A stretch of 64,000 nt of DNA, from positions 1-64,000 of the forward strand of contig JANYGK010000106.1 in assembly GCA_025362395.1 (NCBI GenBank). The letters run 5' to 3'. This stretch comes from Bacteroidota bacterium. Its GTDB lineage: Bacteria; Bacteroidota; Bacteroidia; B-17B0; Aurantibacillaceae. The notes below the pieces were generated by a model that saw nothing but the letters and a program-made list of their open reading frames with translations, was not told the DNA's origin and did no database searches. Below are positions 27,957-37,398 of this stretch, piece after piece; the first letter of the stretch is position 1; every line of letters begins with the position of its first letter. The position numbers were made by a program, and so were the translations under genes.

Positions 27957-28343
27957 ATGAATTTTTTAATTAAATTATTTGTATCAGCCGGCGCAGTTAT
28001 GATCACTGCTTATTTTTTATCAGGTGTAACCATTGGTAACAATCAATTTTTTATAACCGATTCCCCTCAACTAAATAAATTTTTAACGGCACTATTAGTC
28101 GCTGTTGTATTGGCGTTTTTAAACACTGTTGTTAAGCCTATCCTAACTGTTTTATCACTGCCTATTACATTTTTTACACTCGGTTTATTTTTGCTTGTTA
28201 TTAACGCGCTCATTATTTTATTTGCCGACAAATTAGTGGACGGATTTAAAGTGGACGGCTTTTGGACTGCTCTTTGGTTCAGCTTGGTGCTATCAATGGT
28301 AAGCAGCTTTTTAGACCTTATAAAAGGGAAAGAGGAAGAATAA
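27957..28343 (+). CDS. Phage holin family 4 (YvlD-like) membrane protein
   Basis: A 128-residue inner-membrane protein with four predicted helices. The family signature of a long hydrophobic block with VVKPILTVLSLPITFFTLGL, then LLVINALIILFADKLVDGF, matches the Phage_holin_4_2 group. Despite the name these are widespread chromosomal proteins of unknown role and not evidence of a prophage. No phage genes are nearby. Confidence 0.85.
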   Translation: MNFLIKLFVSAGAVMITAYFLSGVTIGNNQFFITDSPQLNKFLTALLVAVVLAFLNTVVKPILTVLSLPITFFTLGLFLLVINALIILFADKLVDGFKVDGFWTALWFSLVLSMVSSFLDLIKGKEEE

Positions 28344-28534
28344 TTTTATACATCTACCATTGCTCAAAAAAAATTTAACAATTTCATCTCTTTTCTTTCA
28401 AAGAATTAATGTGTTACGTTCATCTCAGTTTATTGAATAGCTTGGTAGTTGCAAGCAATGAGTGTGTTTAGATAGTATTAACGTAGCAGTTAAAAAAAGT
28501 TAAGTATACAAAAAGGAACTCATATACTTTATTA

Positions 28535-28552
28535 CATTTGTTATAACAAATG
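28535..28552. promoter_or_regulatory. Perfect 18-bp palindrome over the promoter and start codon of the RprX-like kinase
   Basis: CATTTGTTATAACAAATG is its own reverse complement. Its left half forms most of a TACATTTG -7 box (28533-28540), and its last three bases are the ATG of the kinase gene. This placement suggests a repressor or autoregulatory operator, and a transcript with almost no leader. Confidence 0.55.
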
Positions 28553-30118
28553 AATAAGCATAATCTTGGTATTATTTCAGTTTTAGTGGGTTTAGCTTTA
28601 GTGGCTTTAATTGCCATTCAGGTATATTGGATCAGGAGTTCTATTAAATTAAAAAAAGAAGAGTTTGACCATTCTGTTATTGAAGCATTAAAAACGACTG
28701 CTTACAAACTCGAAAAAATTGCAACCGCTAATAAAATTTCTAAAAAAATAAAACTTCGTAAACAGGGAGTACGAATTACCAAACCGGGTTTGGTAACGGT
28801 TAAAAACCCCACCGGTAAAGATGTGCAGGTAAGGCTCTTTGAAGAATTAAGTACAGATTCGTCAGGCGTTATTACAAGCAGAATGTCGCAAAAAGAATTT
28901 ATCGGGGATTCTATAAAGTCGCAGAAAAACTTTTTACCGTATGAACTGATAAAAGCATCCTCTAATAATGAAGAAAGCCTGCGTGATGAATTATTGAAAG
29001 CAGGAACAGAAGTAGTAAACGATCTCTATGATGAACTTATCAGCATTAACTACTATAAAGATTATAAGCCTAAGGTAGATTCCATGATGTTGGATACAGT
29101 GCTGCATCAGGAACTAAAAGCAGCCGGTATCACTACTAACTTCGTATATGCTATATCAAGTCGGTTGGCTAATTCAACTTCCAATGCCAATTATAAAGAT
29201 GCGCAAAAAGATTGCGATTCAACCGGGTGTTATTATAAAATAAATTTGTCACCGAGCAACGTTTACGTAACGCCGCAATATTTAAGTGTCAACTTTCCTA
29301 ACGAAACAAATTATTTGCTCAACACTATGTGGGCAATGCTTAGCGTATCAGGCATTGTTATTTGCATTCTTATTTTAGCCTTTTACTATACCATTTCTAT
29401 TATTTCAAAGCAAAAAAAATTATCTGAAATAAAGAATGATTTTATCAGTAATATGACGCATGAGTTTAAAACACCTATCAGTACTATTTCACTGGCAGCA
29501 GAAATGCTCAATGACGAGTCTGTTTCAAAAACACCTGAAAAACAGCATCGGTTCATTAAAATGATCACCGACGAAAACAAACGCTTAAGTATTTTGGTGG
29601 AGAGTATTCTTCAAACCTCTATTTTAGACAAAGGAGAATTTAAGCTTAAAATCAGCCAAGTAGATGTACACGAAATTATTAATCAGGTAATCCGGAATAC
29701 ACAACTCTTAATTGACCAGCGGCAGGGAAACTTTACAAAACAACTGGATGCTACAAATTGTTTAATTATTGCCGACAAGTTACACCTCACTAATATTATA
29801 TTTAATTTAATAGATAACGCCATAAAGTATACAAAAGATATTCCTGATATAGTTATAAGCACAAAGGACGGGCCCGGTGGCATAGAAATTACTATAAAAG
29901 ATAATGGTATTGGTATCAATAAAGATAATTTAAGAAAAATTTTTGATAAATTTTATAGGGTTCCAACCGGTAATGTTCATAATGTAAAGGGCTTCGGGTT
30001 AGGCTTAAGTTACGTGAAAGCGGTGGTTGAAAAGCATAATGGCACAATTCATGTAGAGAGTGAACCGGGGAAGGGAAGTACATTTAAAATCCTTATGCCT
30101 TACAAAATCGTACATTAG
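28550..30118 (+). CDS. Sensor histidine kinase, RprX-like
   Basis: A 522-residue membrane kinase with TM1 at residues ~8-28, a ~230-residue periplasmic domain and TM2 at ~260-285. The H-box has His304 (NMTHEFKTPISTIS). The HATPase domain shows the N box LIDNAIKYTKD, the G1 box DNGIGI and the GFGLGLSYVKAVV G2 box. With the response regulator 21 bp downstream it resembles the RprX/RprY pair of Bacteroides. The sensed signal is unknown. Confidence 0.92.
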   Translation: MNKHNLGIISVLVGLALVALIAIQVYWIRSSIKLKKEEFDHSVIEALKTTAYKLEKIATANKISKKIKLRKQGVRITKPGLVTVKNPTGKDVQVRLFEELSTDSSGVITSRMSQKEFIGDSIKSQKNFLPYELIKASSNNEESLRDELLKAGTEVVNDLYDELISINYYKDYKPKVDSMMLDTVLHQELKAAGITTNFVYAISSRLANSTSNANYKDAQKDCDSTGCYYKINLSPSNVYVTPQYLSVNFPNETNYLLNTMWAMLSVSGIVICILILAFYYTISIISKQKKLSEIKNDFISNMTHEFKTPISTISLAAEMLNDESVSKTPEKQHRFIKMITDENKRLSILVESILQTSILDKGEFKLKISQVDVHEIINQVIRNTQLLIDQRQGNFTKQLDATNCLIIADKLHLTNIIFNLIDNAIKYTKDIPDIVISTKDGPGGIEITIKDNGIGINKDNLRKIFDKFYRVPTGNVHNVKGFGLGLSYVKAVVEKHNGTIHVESEPGKGSTFKILMPYKIVH

Positions 30119-30139
30119 TTAAAACAGATAAATATAATT

Positions 30140-30841
30140 ATGGAAAATGTAAAAACACAAGTATTATTAGTAGAGGATGATCCAAATTTAGGAACGTTAT
30201 TACAGGAATATTTAGAAGCGAAAGGCTTTGATACAAAACTGGCTACTGATGGTAAAAAAGGCTTTGATGCATTTTGTAAACAAGAGTATGATTTATTACT
30301 ATTAGATGTTATGATGCCTGTTAAAGACGGCTTAACATTGGCTAAAGAAATTAGGGTAAGCGATAAAAACGTACCCATTATATTTTTAACTGCTAAAAGT
30401 ATGAAAGAAGATACCATTGAAGGCTTTAATTCGGGAGCAGACGATTATATCACAAAACCTTTTAGCATGGATGAGTTAATGGCCCGCATTACAGCTGTTT
30501 TACGCAGAAGCAATAAACAAAGGGTTTACAATAGTGATGATGTAAGCTTTTCAATAGGTGATTATACTTTTAATTCAGAAACCCAAGCTTTAGGTCATAA
30601 CGGTGCAGAACAAAAATTAACCACTAAGGAAAGTCAATTAATGCGTTTATTATGTGTGCATAAAAACGATGTATTGGACAGGAATTTTGCTTTAAAAACG
30701 ATTTGGCATGATGATAATTATTTCAACGGCCGAAGCATGGATGTTTATATCGCCAAGTTACGTAAATACCTTAAAGAAGATTCGAAAGTTGAGATTGTAA
30801 ACATACACGGTAAAGGCTTTAAATTATTGGTTAACACGTAA
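30140..30841 (+). CDS. Response regulator, RprY-like (OmpR family)
   Basis: A 233-residue receiver plus winged-helix regulator: acidic pocket VEDDPNLG, phospho-acceptor Asp in LLLLDVMMPVKDGLT, KPFSMDELMARI, and a C-terminal DNA-binding domain ending VNIHGKGFKLLV. Partner of the kinase just upstream. A hairpin terminator follows within 40 bp of the stop. Confidence 0.93.
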   Translation: MENVKTQVLLVEDDPNLGTLLQEYLEAKGFDTKLATDGKKGFDAFCKQEYDLLLLDVMMPVKDGLTLAKEIRVSDKNVPIIFLTAKSMKEDTIEGFNSGADDYITKPFSMDELMARITAVLRRSNKQRVYNSDDVSFSIGDYTFNSETQALGHNGAEQKLTTKESQLMRLLCVHKNDVLDRNFALKTIWHDDNYFNGRSMDVYIAKLRKYLKEDSKVEIVNIHGKGFKLLVNT

Positions 30842-30877
30842 TAATTATAAAGCCCTAAAAAATTAGGGAATTCAGTT

Positions 30878-30914
30878 AAAAGTGGTTTATTTTGTAAGAG
30901 ATAAACCACTTTTT
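30878..30914 (+). terminator. Intrinsic terminator after the rprY-like gene
   Basis: A 12-bp perfect stem AAAAGTGGTTTA pairing with TAAACCACTTTT around a 12-base loop, followed by T-rich sequence. It overlaps the GTG at 30882 that gives the longest murF-alr frame, which bears on the choice of start there. Confidence 0.7.
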
Positions 30915-33386
30915 AATTTGTATAAACCAAAGGAAATAGCAGACATTATTGGAGCCGTAATTACAGGCACTGCCGGTAACCATGACATAAAAATTCTTTT
31001 AACAGACAGCAGGCAACTTATAGAGCCTGCCGACACCTTATTTGTTGCTTTAGTAACTGAACGTAACGATGCCCATCACTATATTTATCCCCTGATTCAA
31101 AAAGGAGTAAAAACATTTGTGGTGAATTATATCCCCGAAAACAGCCAAGGTATTTCAGGCCTTTGTTTTATGGTCGTTGATAACACAAAAGTTGCCCTTC
31201 AGGCCTTAGCCGCTCATCACAGATCGCAGGTTACTATACCCGTAATAGGCATTACGGGGAGCAACGGCAAGACCATTGTAAAAGAATGGCTTTACCGGTT
31301 ACTTAAACCCGATTACAGTATTGCCAGAAGCCCCAAAAGTTTTAATTCGCAAATTGGAGTTCCGCTATCTGTTTGGCAGCTTAACAAACAACATACACTG
31401 GGTATTTTTGAAGCAGGGATTTCTGAACCCGGGGAAATGAGTGTGCTGAGAAATATCATTCGCCCTACTGTTGGCATTCTTACATCGCTTGGTACCGCTC
31501 ATGATGAGGGCTTTACAGATACCATGCAAAAGCTGAAAGAAAAGCTCAATCTTTTTTCGGAAAGCGATACAGTAATTGTTAATGCTTTGGCTTTAACCAA
31601 AAACTATACAGAGTTGCTGGAAGGTGATAAATGGTTTATCATTTCAAAACATGCGCATGCAACGTTGCAAATTAAGCATACAGAAATCAGCGGCGCCAAA
31701 ACAAAAATAGTTGCCTGTTATAAAGGTTTTGAGTTTGATGTTTTAGTGCCTTTTACCGATTCGGCGGGTGTTGATAATACCATTACCTGTTTGGGTACTT
31801 TGCTGTATTTAAACATTCCGATTGTAGAAATTCAAAAACGCATGTTGACTTTACAGTCGGTAGAAATGCGCCTTGAATTAAAATTAGGCAATCATAATTG
31901 CGTGCTTATAAACGATTTTTATAATTCCGACATCAATGCACTTGAAATTGCCTTGCATCATTTAAAGCAACAGCACCGGGGCGGACAAAAGATCGTGATT
32001 TTATCGGATATAGAGCAAAGCGGTAAGCTGAGTTGGGAATTATACACACACGTTGCTAAATTATTAAGTCAGTTTCATATTGATGTATTTATAGGGATAG
32101 GAAAAGAATTATCGTTGCAACGAAAATTATTTCCGGCACACGCTCATTTTTTTGATACGACGCAGGCATTTATTACCGAGAGTAAAACTAATGTTGAGCT
32201 TCAATTTCAGAACGCTATTATTTTATTGAAAGGCGCCCGCAGCTTTGGTTTTGAAGCCATCAGTAAACAGCTGCAACAAAAAAGCCATGATACGGTTTTA
32301 GAAATAAATTTAAATAACCTGATCCATAATATTAATTTCTACCGTTCGCAATTAGCTAAAGAAATTAAGTTAATGTGTATGGTAAAGGCCACAGGTTATG
32401 GCAGCGGCAGTACAGAAATAGCGTTTACCTTACAGCATCATCATGTTGATTATTTAGCGGTTGCTTATACCGATGAAGGAGTTGAATTAAGAAAAGCAGG
32501 AATTCATTTGCCAATCATGGTCATGAGCCCGGAAGAATCTTCTTATGATGATATGATCGATCATAAGCTGGAGCCTGAATTATTTTCATTTAAAGTGATT
32601 GATGAATTTTTACAGGCTTTACAAAACAAAGCTATTTCGGAACCTTACGCGGTACACATTAAATTAGATACAGGTATGCATCGCTTGGGTTTTGATGAAG
32701 CTCAAGTAAGTGAGCTGTGTGCATTATTGAAAAAAGAACCTGCTTTAAAAATTAAAAGTATTTTTTCTCATTTAGTAGCAAGCGACAGCAAACAGTTTGA
32801 TGAGTTTACGCATCAACAAATTGCATTTTTTGAAAAAATGGCTTCGCAAATTGAAACAGGGATAGGGTATACGACCATTAAACATATTTGTAATTCGGGA
32901 GCTATTACAAGGTTTAAAGAAGCACATTACAATATGGTACGCTTAGGCATTGGCATGTACGGCGTAGGGTTTAATGAACTTGAAAAACACAAGCTGCAAA
33001 ATATCAGTAGTTTAAAAACACGGATCTCACAGCTAAAGTACCTTAAAAAAGGCGATACGGTTGGTTATAACCGAAAGGGTGTTGCAGGAAAAGACATAAC
33101 GATTGCCACCATACCCATAGGGTATGCGGATGGCTTAAGCCGCAAAACAGGCAATGGAAATTTTAACGTGTTTATTAATAACACGGCATGTAAAACAATC
33201 GGTAATATTTGTATGGATATGTGTATGATAGATGTAACAGATGTTAAATGCAAAGAAGGCGATGCCGTAATTGTATTTGAAACTAATGAGCAGCTCATGC
33301 AATTATCAGTGGCTATGGAAACCATTCCGTACGAAGTATTGACTAATATTTCAACCAGAGTGAAACGCGTGTATGTACAGGAATAA
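30882..33386 (+). CDS. Bifunctional MurF ligase / alanine racemase
   Basis: A fusion typical of Bacteroidota. Residues ~15-450 are UDP-MurNAc-tripeptide:D-Ala-D-Ala ligase (MurF; ATP loop ITGSNGKTIVKEWLY). Residues ~470-834 are a PLP-dependent alanine racemase (Alr; PLP Lys in MVKATGYGSG, MVRLGIGMYGVG, and YADGLSRKTGNG). One chain thus makes D-Ala and adds D-Ala-D-Ala to the peptidoglycan precursor. No ATG start exists. The GTG at 30882 lies inside a terminator stem, so the TTG at 30918 (then YKPKEIADIIGAV, which matches the usual MurF start) is a good alternative. Its ending overlaps an ATG of the next frame. Confidence 0.93.
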   Translation: MVYFVRDKPLFNLYKPKEIADIIGAVITGTAGNHDIKILLTDSRQLIEPADTLFVALVTERNDAHHYIYPLIQKGVKTFVVNYIPENSQGISGLCFMVVDNTKVALQALAAHHRSQVTIPVIGITGSNGKTIVKEWLYRLLKPDYSIARSPKSFNSQIGVPLSVWQLNKQHTLGIFEAGISEPGEMSVLRNIIRPTVGILTSLGTAHDEGFTDTMQKLKEKLNLFSESDTVIVNALALTKNYTELLEGDKWFIISKHAHATLQIKHTEISGAKTKIVACYKGFEFDVLVPFTDSAGVDNTITCLGTLLYLNIPIVEIQKRMLTLQSVEMRLELKLGNHNCVLINDFYNSDINALEIALHHLKQQHRGGQKIVILSDIEQSGKLSWELYTHVAKLLSQFHIDVFIGIGKELSLQRKLFPAHAHFFDTTQAFITESKTNVELQFQNAIILLKGARSFGFEAISKQLQQKSHDTVLEINLNNLIHNINFYRSQLAKEIKLMCMVKATGYGSGSTEIAFTLQHHHVDYLAVAYTDEGVELRKAGIHLPIMVMSPEESSYDDMIDHKLEPELFSFKVIDEFLQALQNKAISEPYAVHIKLDTGMHRLGFDEAQVSELCALLKKEPALKIKSIFSHLVASDSKQFDEFTHQQIAFFEKMASQIETGIGYTTIKHICNSGAITRFKEAHYNMVRLGIGMYGVGFNELEKHKLQNISSLKTRISQLKYLKKGDTVGYNRKGVAGKDITIATIPIGYADGLSRKTGNGNFNVFINNTACKTIGNICMDMCMIDVTDVKCKEGDAVIVFETNEQLMQLSVAMETIPYEVLTNISTRVKRVYVQE

Positions 33387-33432
33387 GAAACAGGTTATTA
33401 GTTTTAACTTTTTAGTTTTTAGTTTTCTAAAA

Positions 33433-34815
33433 ATGTTGCCTTGTTGTTTTTTTCATTCAATCGGATTTATACTTATTGTAATTTCAATAACATCGTGTCA
33501 AAACAACTCAAACAACAAAACTCAAACAACCAATAACTCCAACCCAACCTTCGTTGATATAGCCCCCATCCTTTTCAAAAACTGTACACCTTGCCACAGA
33601 GCAGGAGAGAGCGGTCCTTTTGAATTAATGACCTATGCGGATGCAAAAAAGAATGCCAACAAAATAAAATTTGTTACGCAAACCGGGTATATGCCGCCGT
33701 GGCCTGCCGATATTAATTACACGCATTTTGTAGGGGAACGAAAATTAAGCGATGCCGAAATTGAATTAATTAAAACCTGGGTTCAAAACGGAGCACCGGA
33801 AGGCGATATATCTAAAATTGAGCAAGTGCCGGTGTATTATACAGGATCGTTTTTAGGAAAGCCCGATACCGTTATTAAATTTAAAGATGCTGTTCCTATT
33901 AAAGGAAACGGCACCGATCATTTTTATGTTATTAAAATGCCGGTGCAGTTAGCTAAAGATACCTTTGTGCGTTATTTTGAATTTGTACCGGGGCAACGTA
34001 AACTGGCCCATCACATTAACGGGCATTTAATTAATTATGAAAACGGTAAAAAGAAAAACATTCAAAACGGCTTAACCTATGCTTTAGATGAATTCAGTGA
34101 TTATAATGCTTTGTATTCGCAAATGAATATTTTGAATGATGATACTACATTCCCGGCACTAACGCCTAATACGGTCTATTATTTGCCGGGCTATACGCCT
34201 CCGGTTTACCCTATAGGCATTGGCGGATATAAGATCACTAAAACATCGGCCATCCTTTTAAAGAACATTCATTACGGCCCAAGCGATAAAGATGTATTGG
34301 ACAGTTCGTACATCAATATATTTTACGGCCCGAAACCGAAGCGACCTGTTTACGAGACACAGCTCGGAACATTCGGCATTTCTAAAATTGAACCGGAGTT
34401 GGTTTTACATCCTAATAAAATTGAAACGTTTCATACGCAGGCTACTTTACATAATGATATTTCTATTCTGTCTGTTAACCCGCACATGCATTTATTGGGG
34501 AAATCATTTTGGGCTTTTGCCGTTACACAAAAAGGCGATACCATTCCATTGATCAAAATTAAAAAATGGGATTTTAAATGGCAGTATTATTACACATATC
34601 TGCATCCTGTAAAGATTAGCACCGGTACTACCATTCATGCGTACGGAACCTTTGATAACACTGATAAAAACCCGTTGAATCCAAACCATCCGCCAAAGTT
34701 GGTAACGCAGGGAGAAGGCTTGAAAAGCATGCAAACCACAGAAGAAATGTTCCAGTTTATTTTTACATATTTACCTTATCAAACCGGTGATGAAAAAATG
34801 GATCTGAGCAAATAA
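33433..34815 (+). CDS. Lipoprotein with cytochrome c-like and copper monooxygenase-like domains
   Basis: Exported lipoprotein of about 460 residues: signal with lipobox ISITSC (ATG at 33433 preferred; an in-frame ATG at 33373 overlaps murF-alr). A single-heme cytochrome domain carries NCTPCHRAGESGPFEL and the axial-Met-type MPPWPAD. A C-terminal region follows with paired His motifs (KLAHHINGHL and PHMHLLGKSFWAF) as in copper type II ascorbate-dependent monooxygenases (PHM/DBH fold). Similar proteins are common in environmental Bacteroidota and have no settled function. Predicted periplasmic or outer membrane. Confidence 0.8.
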   Translation: MLPCCFFHSIGFILIVISITSCQNNSNNKTQTTNNSNPTFVDIAPILFKNCTPCHRAGESGPFELMTYADAKKNANKIKFVTQTGYMPPWPADINYTHFVGERKLSDAEIELIKTWVQNGAPEGDISKIEQVPVYYTGSFLGKPDTVIKFKDAVPIKGNGTDHFYVIKMPVQLAKDTFVRYFEFVPGQRKLAHHINGHLINYENGKKKNIQNGLTYALDEFSDYNALYSQMNILNDDTTFPALTPNTVYYLPGYTPPVYPIGIGGYKITKTSAILLKNIHYGPSDKDVLDSSYINIFYGPKPKRPVYETQLGTFGISKIEPELVLHPNKIETFHTQATLHNDISILSVNPHMHLLGKSFWAFAVTQKGDTIPLIKIKKWDFKWQYYYTYLHPVKISTGTTIHAYGTFDNTDKNPLNPNHPPKLVTQGEGLKSMQTTEEMFQFIFTYLPYQTGDEKMDLSK

Positions 34816-34820
34816 ATTAA

Positions 34821-34951
34821 CCACATAGAAACATAGAAGACATAGAAGACATAGGAAAAAATAGTAATTTAGAAGTCAAATAATGTCCCGCAGATTTCGC
34901 AAATATGCGCAGACAAAATAAAAAATCCGTGGAATCTGCGAGATCTGCGGG
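34821..34951 (+). repeat. Word-like intergenic repeats between the cytochrome gene and rsmI
   Basis: First a short tandem series of an ACATAGAAG word (34821-34855). Then an inverted pair, CCCGCAGAT at 34887-34895 and ATCTGCGGG at 34943-34951, with more GCAGA words inside. Noncoding; origin unknown. Confidence 0.6.
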
Positions 34952-34960
34952 AAATATACC

Positions 34961-35638
34961 ATGACACCAAAGCTTTATATAGTCCCAACCCCCATCGGTA
35001 ACCTGGAAGACATAACGTTCAGGGCACTTACTGTTTTAAAATCGGTAGACCTGATCTTAGCGGAAGACACCCGTAATACCATACATTTATTAAGGCATTT
35101 TAAAATTGAAAAGCCTTTACGCTCCTACCATGCACACAATGAGCATAGCACCGTTGAACAAATTGTAGAGATGATAGCGTCTAATAAATCGGTTGCATTA
35201 GTGTCTGATGCCGGCACACCTGCTATTTCCGATCCCGGGTTTTTATTGGTACGCGAATGCATTAAACAAAACGTTGCCGTTGAAACATTGCCCGGCGCCA
35301 CGGCCTTTGTGCCGGCTTTAGTGAACAGTGGCCTGCCTTGCGATACGTTTGTGTTTTATGGATTTCTTCCGCAAAAAAAAGGAAGACATACAAAACTCTT
35401 ATCTTTAAAAGAAGAAACACGCACTATGATTTTTTATGAATCGCCGTTTAGGTTAGTAAAACTGTTGCAGGAATTTAAAGAATATTTAAGCGGCGACAGG
35501 CAAGTGTCTGTGTCACGTGAATTATCAAAGCTTTACGAAGAAAACGCCAGAGGAACCGTGGATGAATTAATAGCGCATTTTACAGCCAAAACCGTGAAGG
35601 GTGAAATAGTAGTTGTATTAGGCGGAAAAGAAGAATAG
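34961..35638 (+). CDS. rsmI: 16S rRNA 2'-O-ribose C1402 methyltransferase RsmI
   Basis: SAM-dependent methyltransferase of the tetrapyrrole-methylase fold that modifies the ribose of C1402 in the 30S decoding site. Hallmarks: LYIVPTPIGNLEDITFRAL, LAEDTRNT, VALVSDAGTPAISDPGFLLV, and PGATAFVPALVNSGLPCDTF. The length (225 residues) is at the short, normal end. Preceded by repeats, so probably monocistronic. Confidence 0.97.
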   Translation: MTPKLYIVPTPIGNLEDITFRALTVLKSVDLILAEDTRNTIHLLRHFKIEKPLRSYHAHNEHSTVEQIVEMIASNKSVALVSDAGTPAISDPGFLLVRECIKQNVAVETLPGATAFVPALVNSGLPCDTFVFYGFLPQKKGRHTKLLSLKEETRTMIFYESPFRLVKLLQEFKEYLSGDRQVSVSRELSKLYEENARGTVDELIAHFTAKTVKGEIVVVLGGKEE

Positions 35639-35773
35639 CCTGAACTGCCTTAAAACTGCCTTAAAGATGTTAATTCTTTACCCTGTTCACTTATAATACG
35701 ATAGTATTTGCTGTTTTTTTATGGAACGTTTTATAAAATGACGTAAATTTAATTAACCAAAAAATGTATAATC

Positions 35774-36295
35774 ATGAAAATGAAAATTTCTTTAAGTGCC
35801 ATCGCATTAATAATAGGTGTTAGTTTTTCTTCCTGTAAAAAACATGAAGAATTAAAAACATCTTACCAAACGGTTGACGTGACATTGGATATGAATAAAT
35901 CATATCAATATAGTTTCGGATCCGGTAAATCACATTTAACGGTTACAAAACAATCACAGGCTTATTTAGTAAGTGAACTTGAGTATCATGCTGACGCGGC
36001 AACCTTTAATTATACGCCGAAAGAAGGTTTTATAGGGAGCGATGTTGTTGAAATTACTTTGGGCGAAGGGCATGGCGAGCGCGGTGAAATGGAGGACGAA
36101 CATACTAATTCCCATGGAAATTGTCAGAACACGCATGGAGGTCAGAAAGGTAACCATACTCATAACTGTTCAGGACACCATGATTGTTCTCGCCACGATA
36201 AAACAGTATATACTTTCAGGTTCACGGTTAAATCAACAACACCTGCTACCATTACAAAAATGTCTTCTTTGAGTACTACGGCCAACCAACAATAG
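35774..36295 (+). CDS. His/Cys-rich lipoprotein, unknown function
   Basis: A 173-residue predicted lipoprotein: lipobox SFSSC with Cys21. The N-terminal half is beta-rich and ends in a YTPKEGFIGSD strand of the kind seen in Ig/cadherin-like repeats. Residues 100-141 hold nine His and three Cys (H100, H110, H114, C117, H121, H128, H130, C132, H135, H136, C138, H141) in a hydrophilic loop before a final beta strand TVYTFRFTVKS. This looks like a metal-binding insertion (Ni, Zn or Cu), which is inference. A strong terminator follows at once. Confidence 0.7.
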   Translation: MKMKISLSAIALIIGVSFSSCKKHEELKTSYQTVDVTLDMNKSYQYSFGSGKSHLTVTKQSQAYLVSELEYHADAATFNYTPKEGFIGSDVVEITLGEGHGERGEMEDEHTNSHGNCQNTHGGQKGNHTHNCSGHHDCSRHDKTVYTFRFTVKSTTPATITKMSSLSTTANQQ

Positions 36296-36315
36296 GGTTT
36301 TAATTTAGTTTTATA

Positions 36316-36348
36316 AAAAAGGCTGCTCCGATAAGAAGCAGCCTTTTT
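36316..36348 (+). terminator. Intrinsic terminator after the His-rich lipoprotein gene
   Basis: A 12-bp perfect stem AAAAAGGCTGCT pairing with AGCAGCCTTTTT around a 9-base loop, 20 bp past the stop, ending in T5. Confidence 0.9.
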
Positions 36349-36579
36349 CATGTTAAGTATGTAGACCATGGCAATCTCACCGTATCCCATCGGTTGCTTA
36401 AGCTTGGATGTCGGCTTATGGTGATATAAAGGTAGGCCATATACTTAGCTTATATGTTACCGGTGTGTAAAGCCAATATGTATTAACACGGGTTTTCGAT
36501 TTACTTTTTAACCGTCCGGTTTTTTTGTTTGATGTTATTAACAGGATGTGTTAAATAGTTCATTATATTTTTGGTCTCC

Positions 36580-36661
36580 ATCATCGCGCGGCACGACGCA
36601 ATCTCAAACACCATATAACAAGATAAGTTTGAGATTGCTTCACTCCATTCGCAATGACGAG
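36580..36661 (+). repeat. Palindromic dispersed repeat R1, copy a
   Basis: Left arm CATCGCGCGGCACGACGC, then GCAATCTCAAAC (36598-36609), facing GTTTGAGATTGC (36627-36638) and a right arm ending TTCGCAATGACGA. The inner 12-bp arms are perfectly complementary, so the RNA would form a hairpin. Confidence 0.75.
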
Positions 36662-36926
36662 ATTTACTTGGCTGCAGTCTTGCAAATACAGCCGTTTACT
36701 CACGCTCATCATTCTTTATGTAACTTTTTTTCTTAGTCAAAAAAAGTCACCAAAAAAGACAAGCCAAAAATATGCTCAGCCCGCCTCATTGGATTCTACG
36801 GATTTTACATTCTCGCTGCGCTTCACTAAATCCTTGAATTCTCAATTCACCGCTCTATCTGCCCGCATTTTTGGCAGGCTATGCGCTTTTACTAATAATG
36901 TTTTGAGTGAAACTAGTATGTTTCTT

Positions 36927-37004
36927 CATCGCGAGGCACAACGAGATCTCATATACAGTTTATAAAGATAAGCTTGAGATTGCTTCACTTCGTTCGCAAT
37001 GAAG
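36927..37004 (+). repeat. Palindromic dispersed repeat R1, copy b
   Basis: Same layout as copy a: CATCGCGAGGCACAACGAG, ATCTCA, a short loop, then TTGAGATTGCTTCACTTCG and TTCGCAATGAAGG. Confidence 0.75.
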
Positions 37005-37021
37005 GATATTAATAAGGTTAT

Positions 37022-37110
37022 AGTCATCTTGAACTTGATTAAGGATCTCACATTATTAACATTTAGCTGTGTTAGAGATGCTGAAACAGTTCAGTGTGAC
37101 TTTTTTGTTC
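37022..37110 (+). repeat. Palindromic dispersed repeat R2, copy a
   Basis: GTCATCTTGAACTTGATTAA followed by GGATCTCA at the left, and TTAGAGATGCTGAAACAG then TTCAGTGTGAC at the right. The outer words are complementary (GTCA..TGAACT against AGTTCA..TGAC). Confidence 0.6.
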
Positions 37111-37315
37111 GTAGAATTATATGTAACGAATCGTTTTGCCAGCGCGAGTTATAAAGCGATCATTCATTATTATAATAAACGATTTGGGCGTGCGCCACAA
37201 AGAAGCAGTGCTGGCAGACTTTACGTTGCAATCTTTTGCCAAAGGCAGGCAGGAGGATTTGCACTGCAATTCTTCACGCGGAAAAACATTAAAATTAAAT
37301 CTTTTTGTATGATTG

Positions 37316-37388
37316 CCATCCTAAAGTTGATTCAGGATTTCGCTATTCTAATTGCGGTGTTAGAGATGCTGAAAAAAGTTTAGCATGA
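37316..37388 (+). repeat. Palindromic dispersed repeat R2, copy b
   Basis: AAAGTTGATTCAGGATTTC at the left and GTTAGAGATGCTGAAAAAAG then TTTAGCATGAC at the right, the same words as R2 copy a but more decayed. Confidence 0.5.
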
Positions 37389-37398
37389 CTAGTACTAT

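Noticed and set aside
27957-28343. Prophage sign from the holin-family name
   Set aside because: This is the widespread chromosomal Phage_holin_4_2/YvlD family; no other phage gene is near.
36548-37383. Several ORFs of 60-104 codons in the repeat-filled region
   Set aside because: They run through R1/R2 palindromes and have no domain or composition signal.
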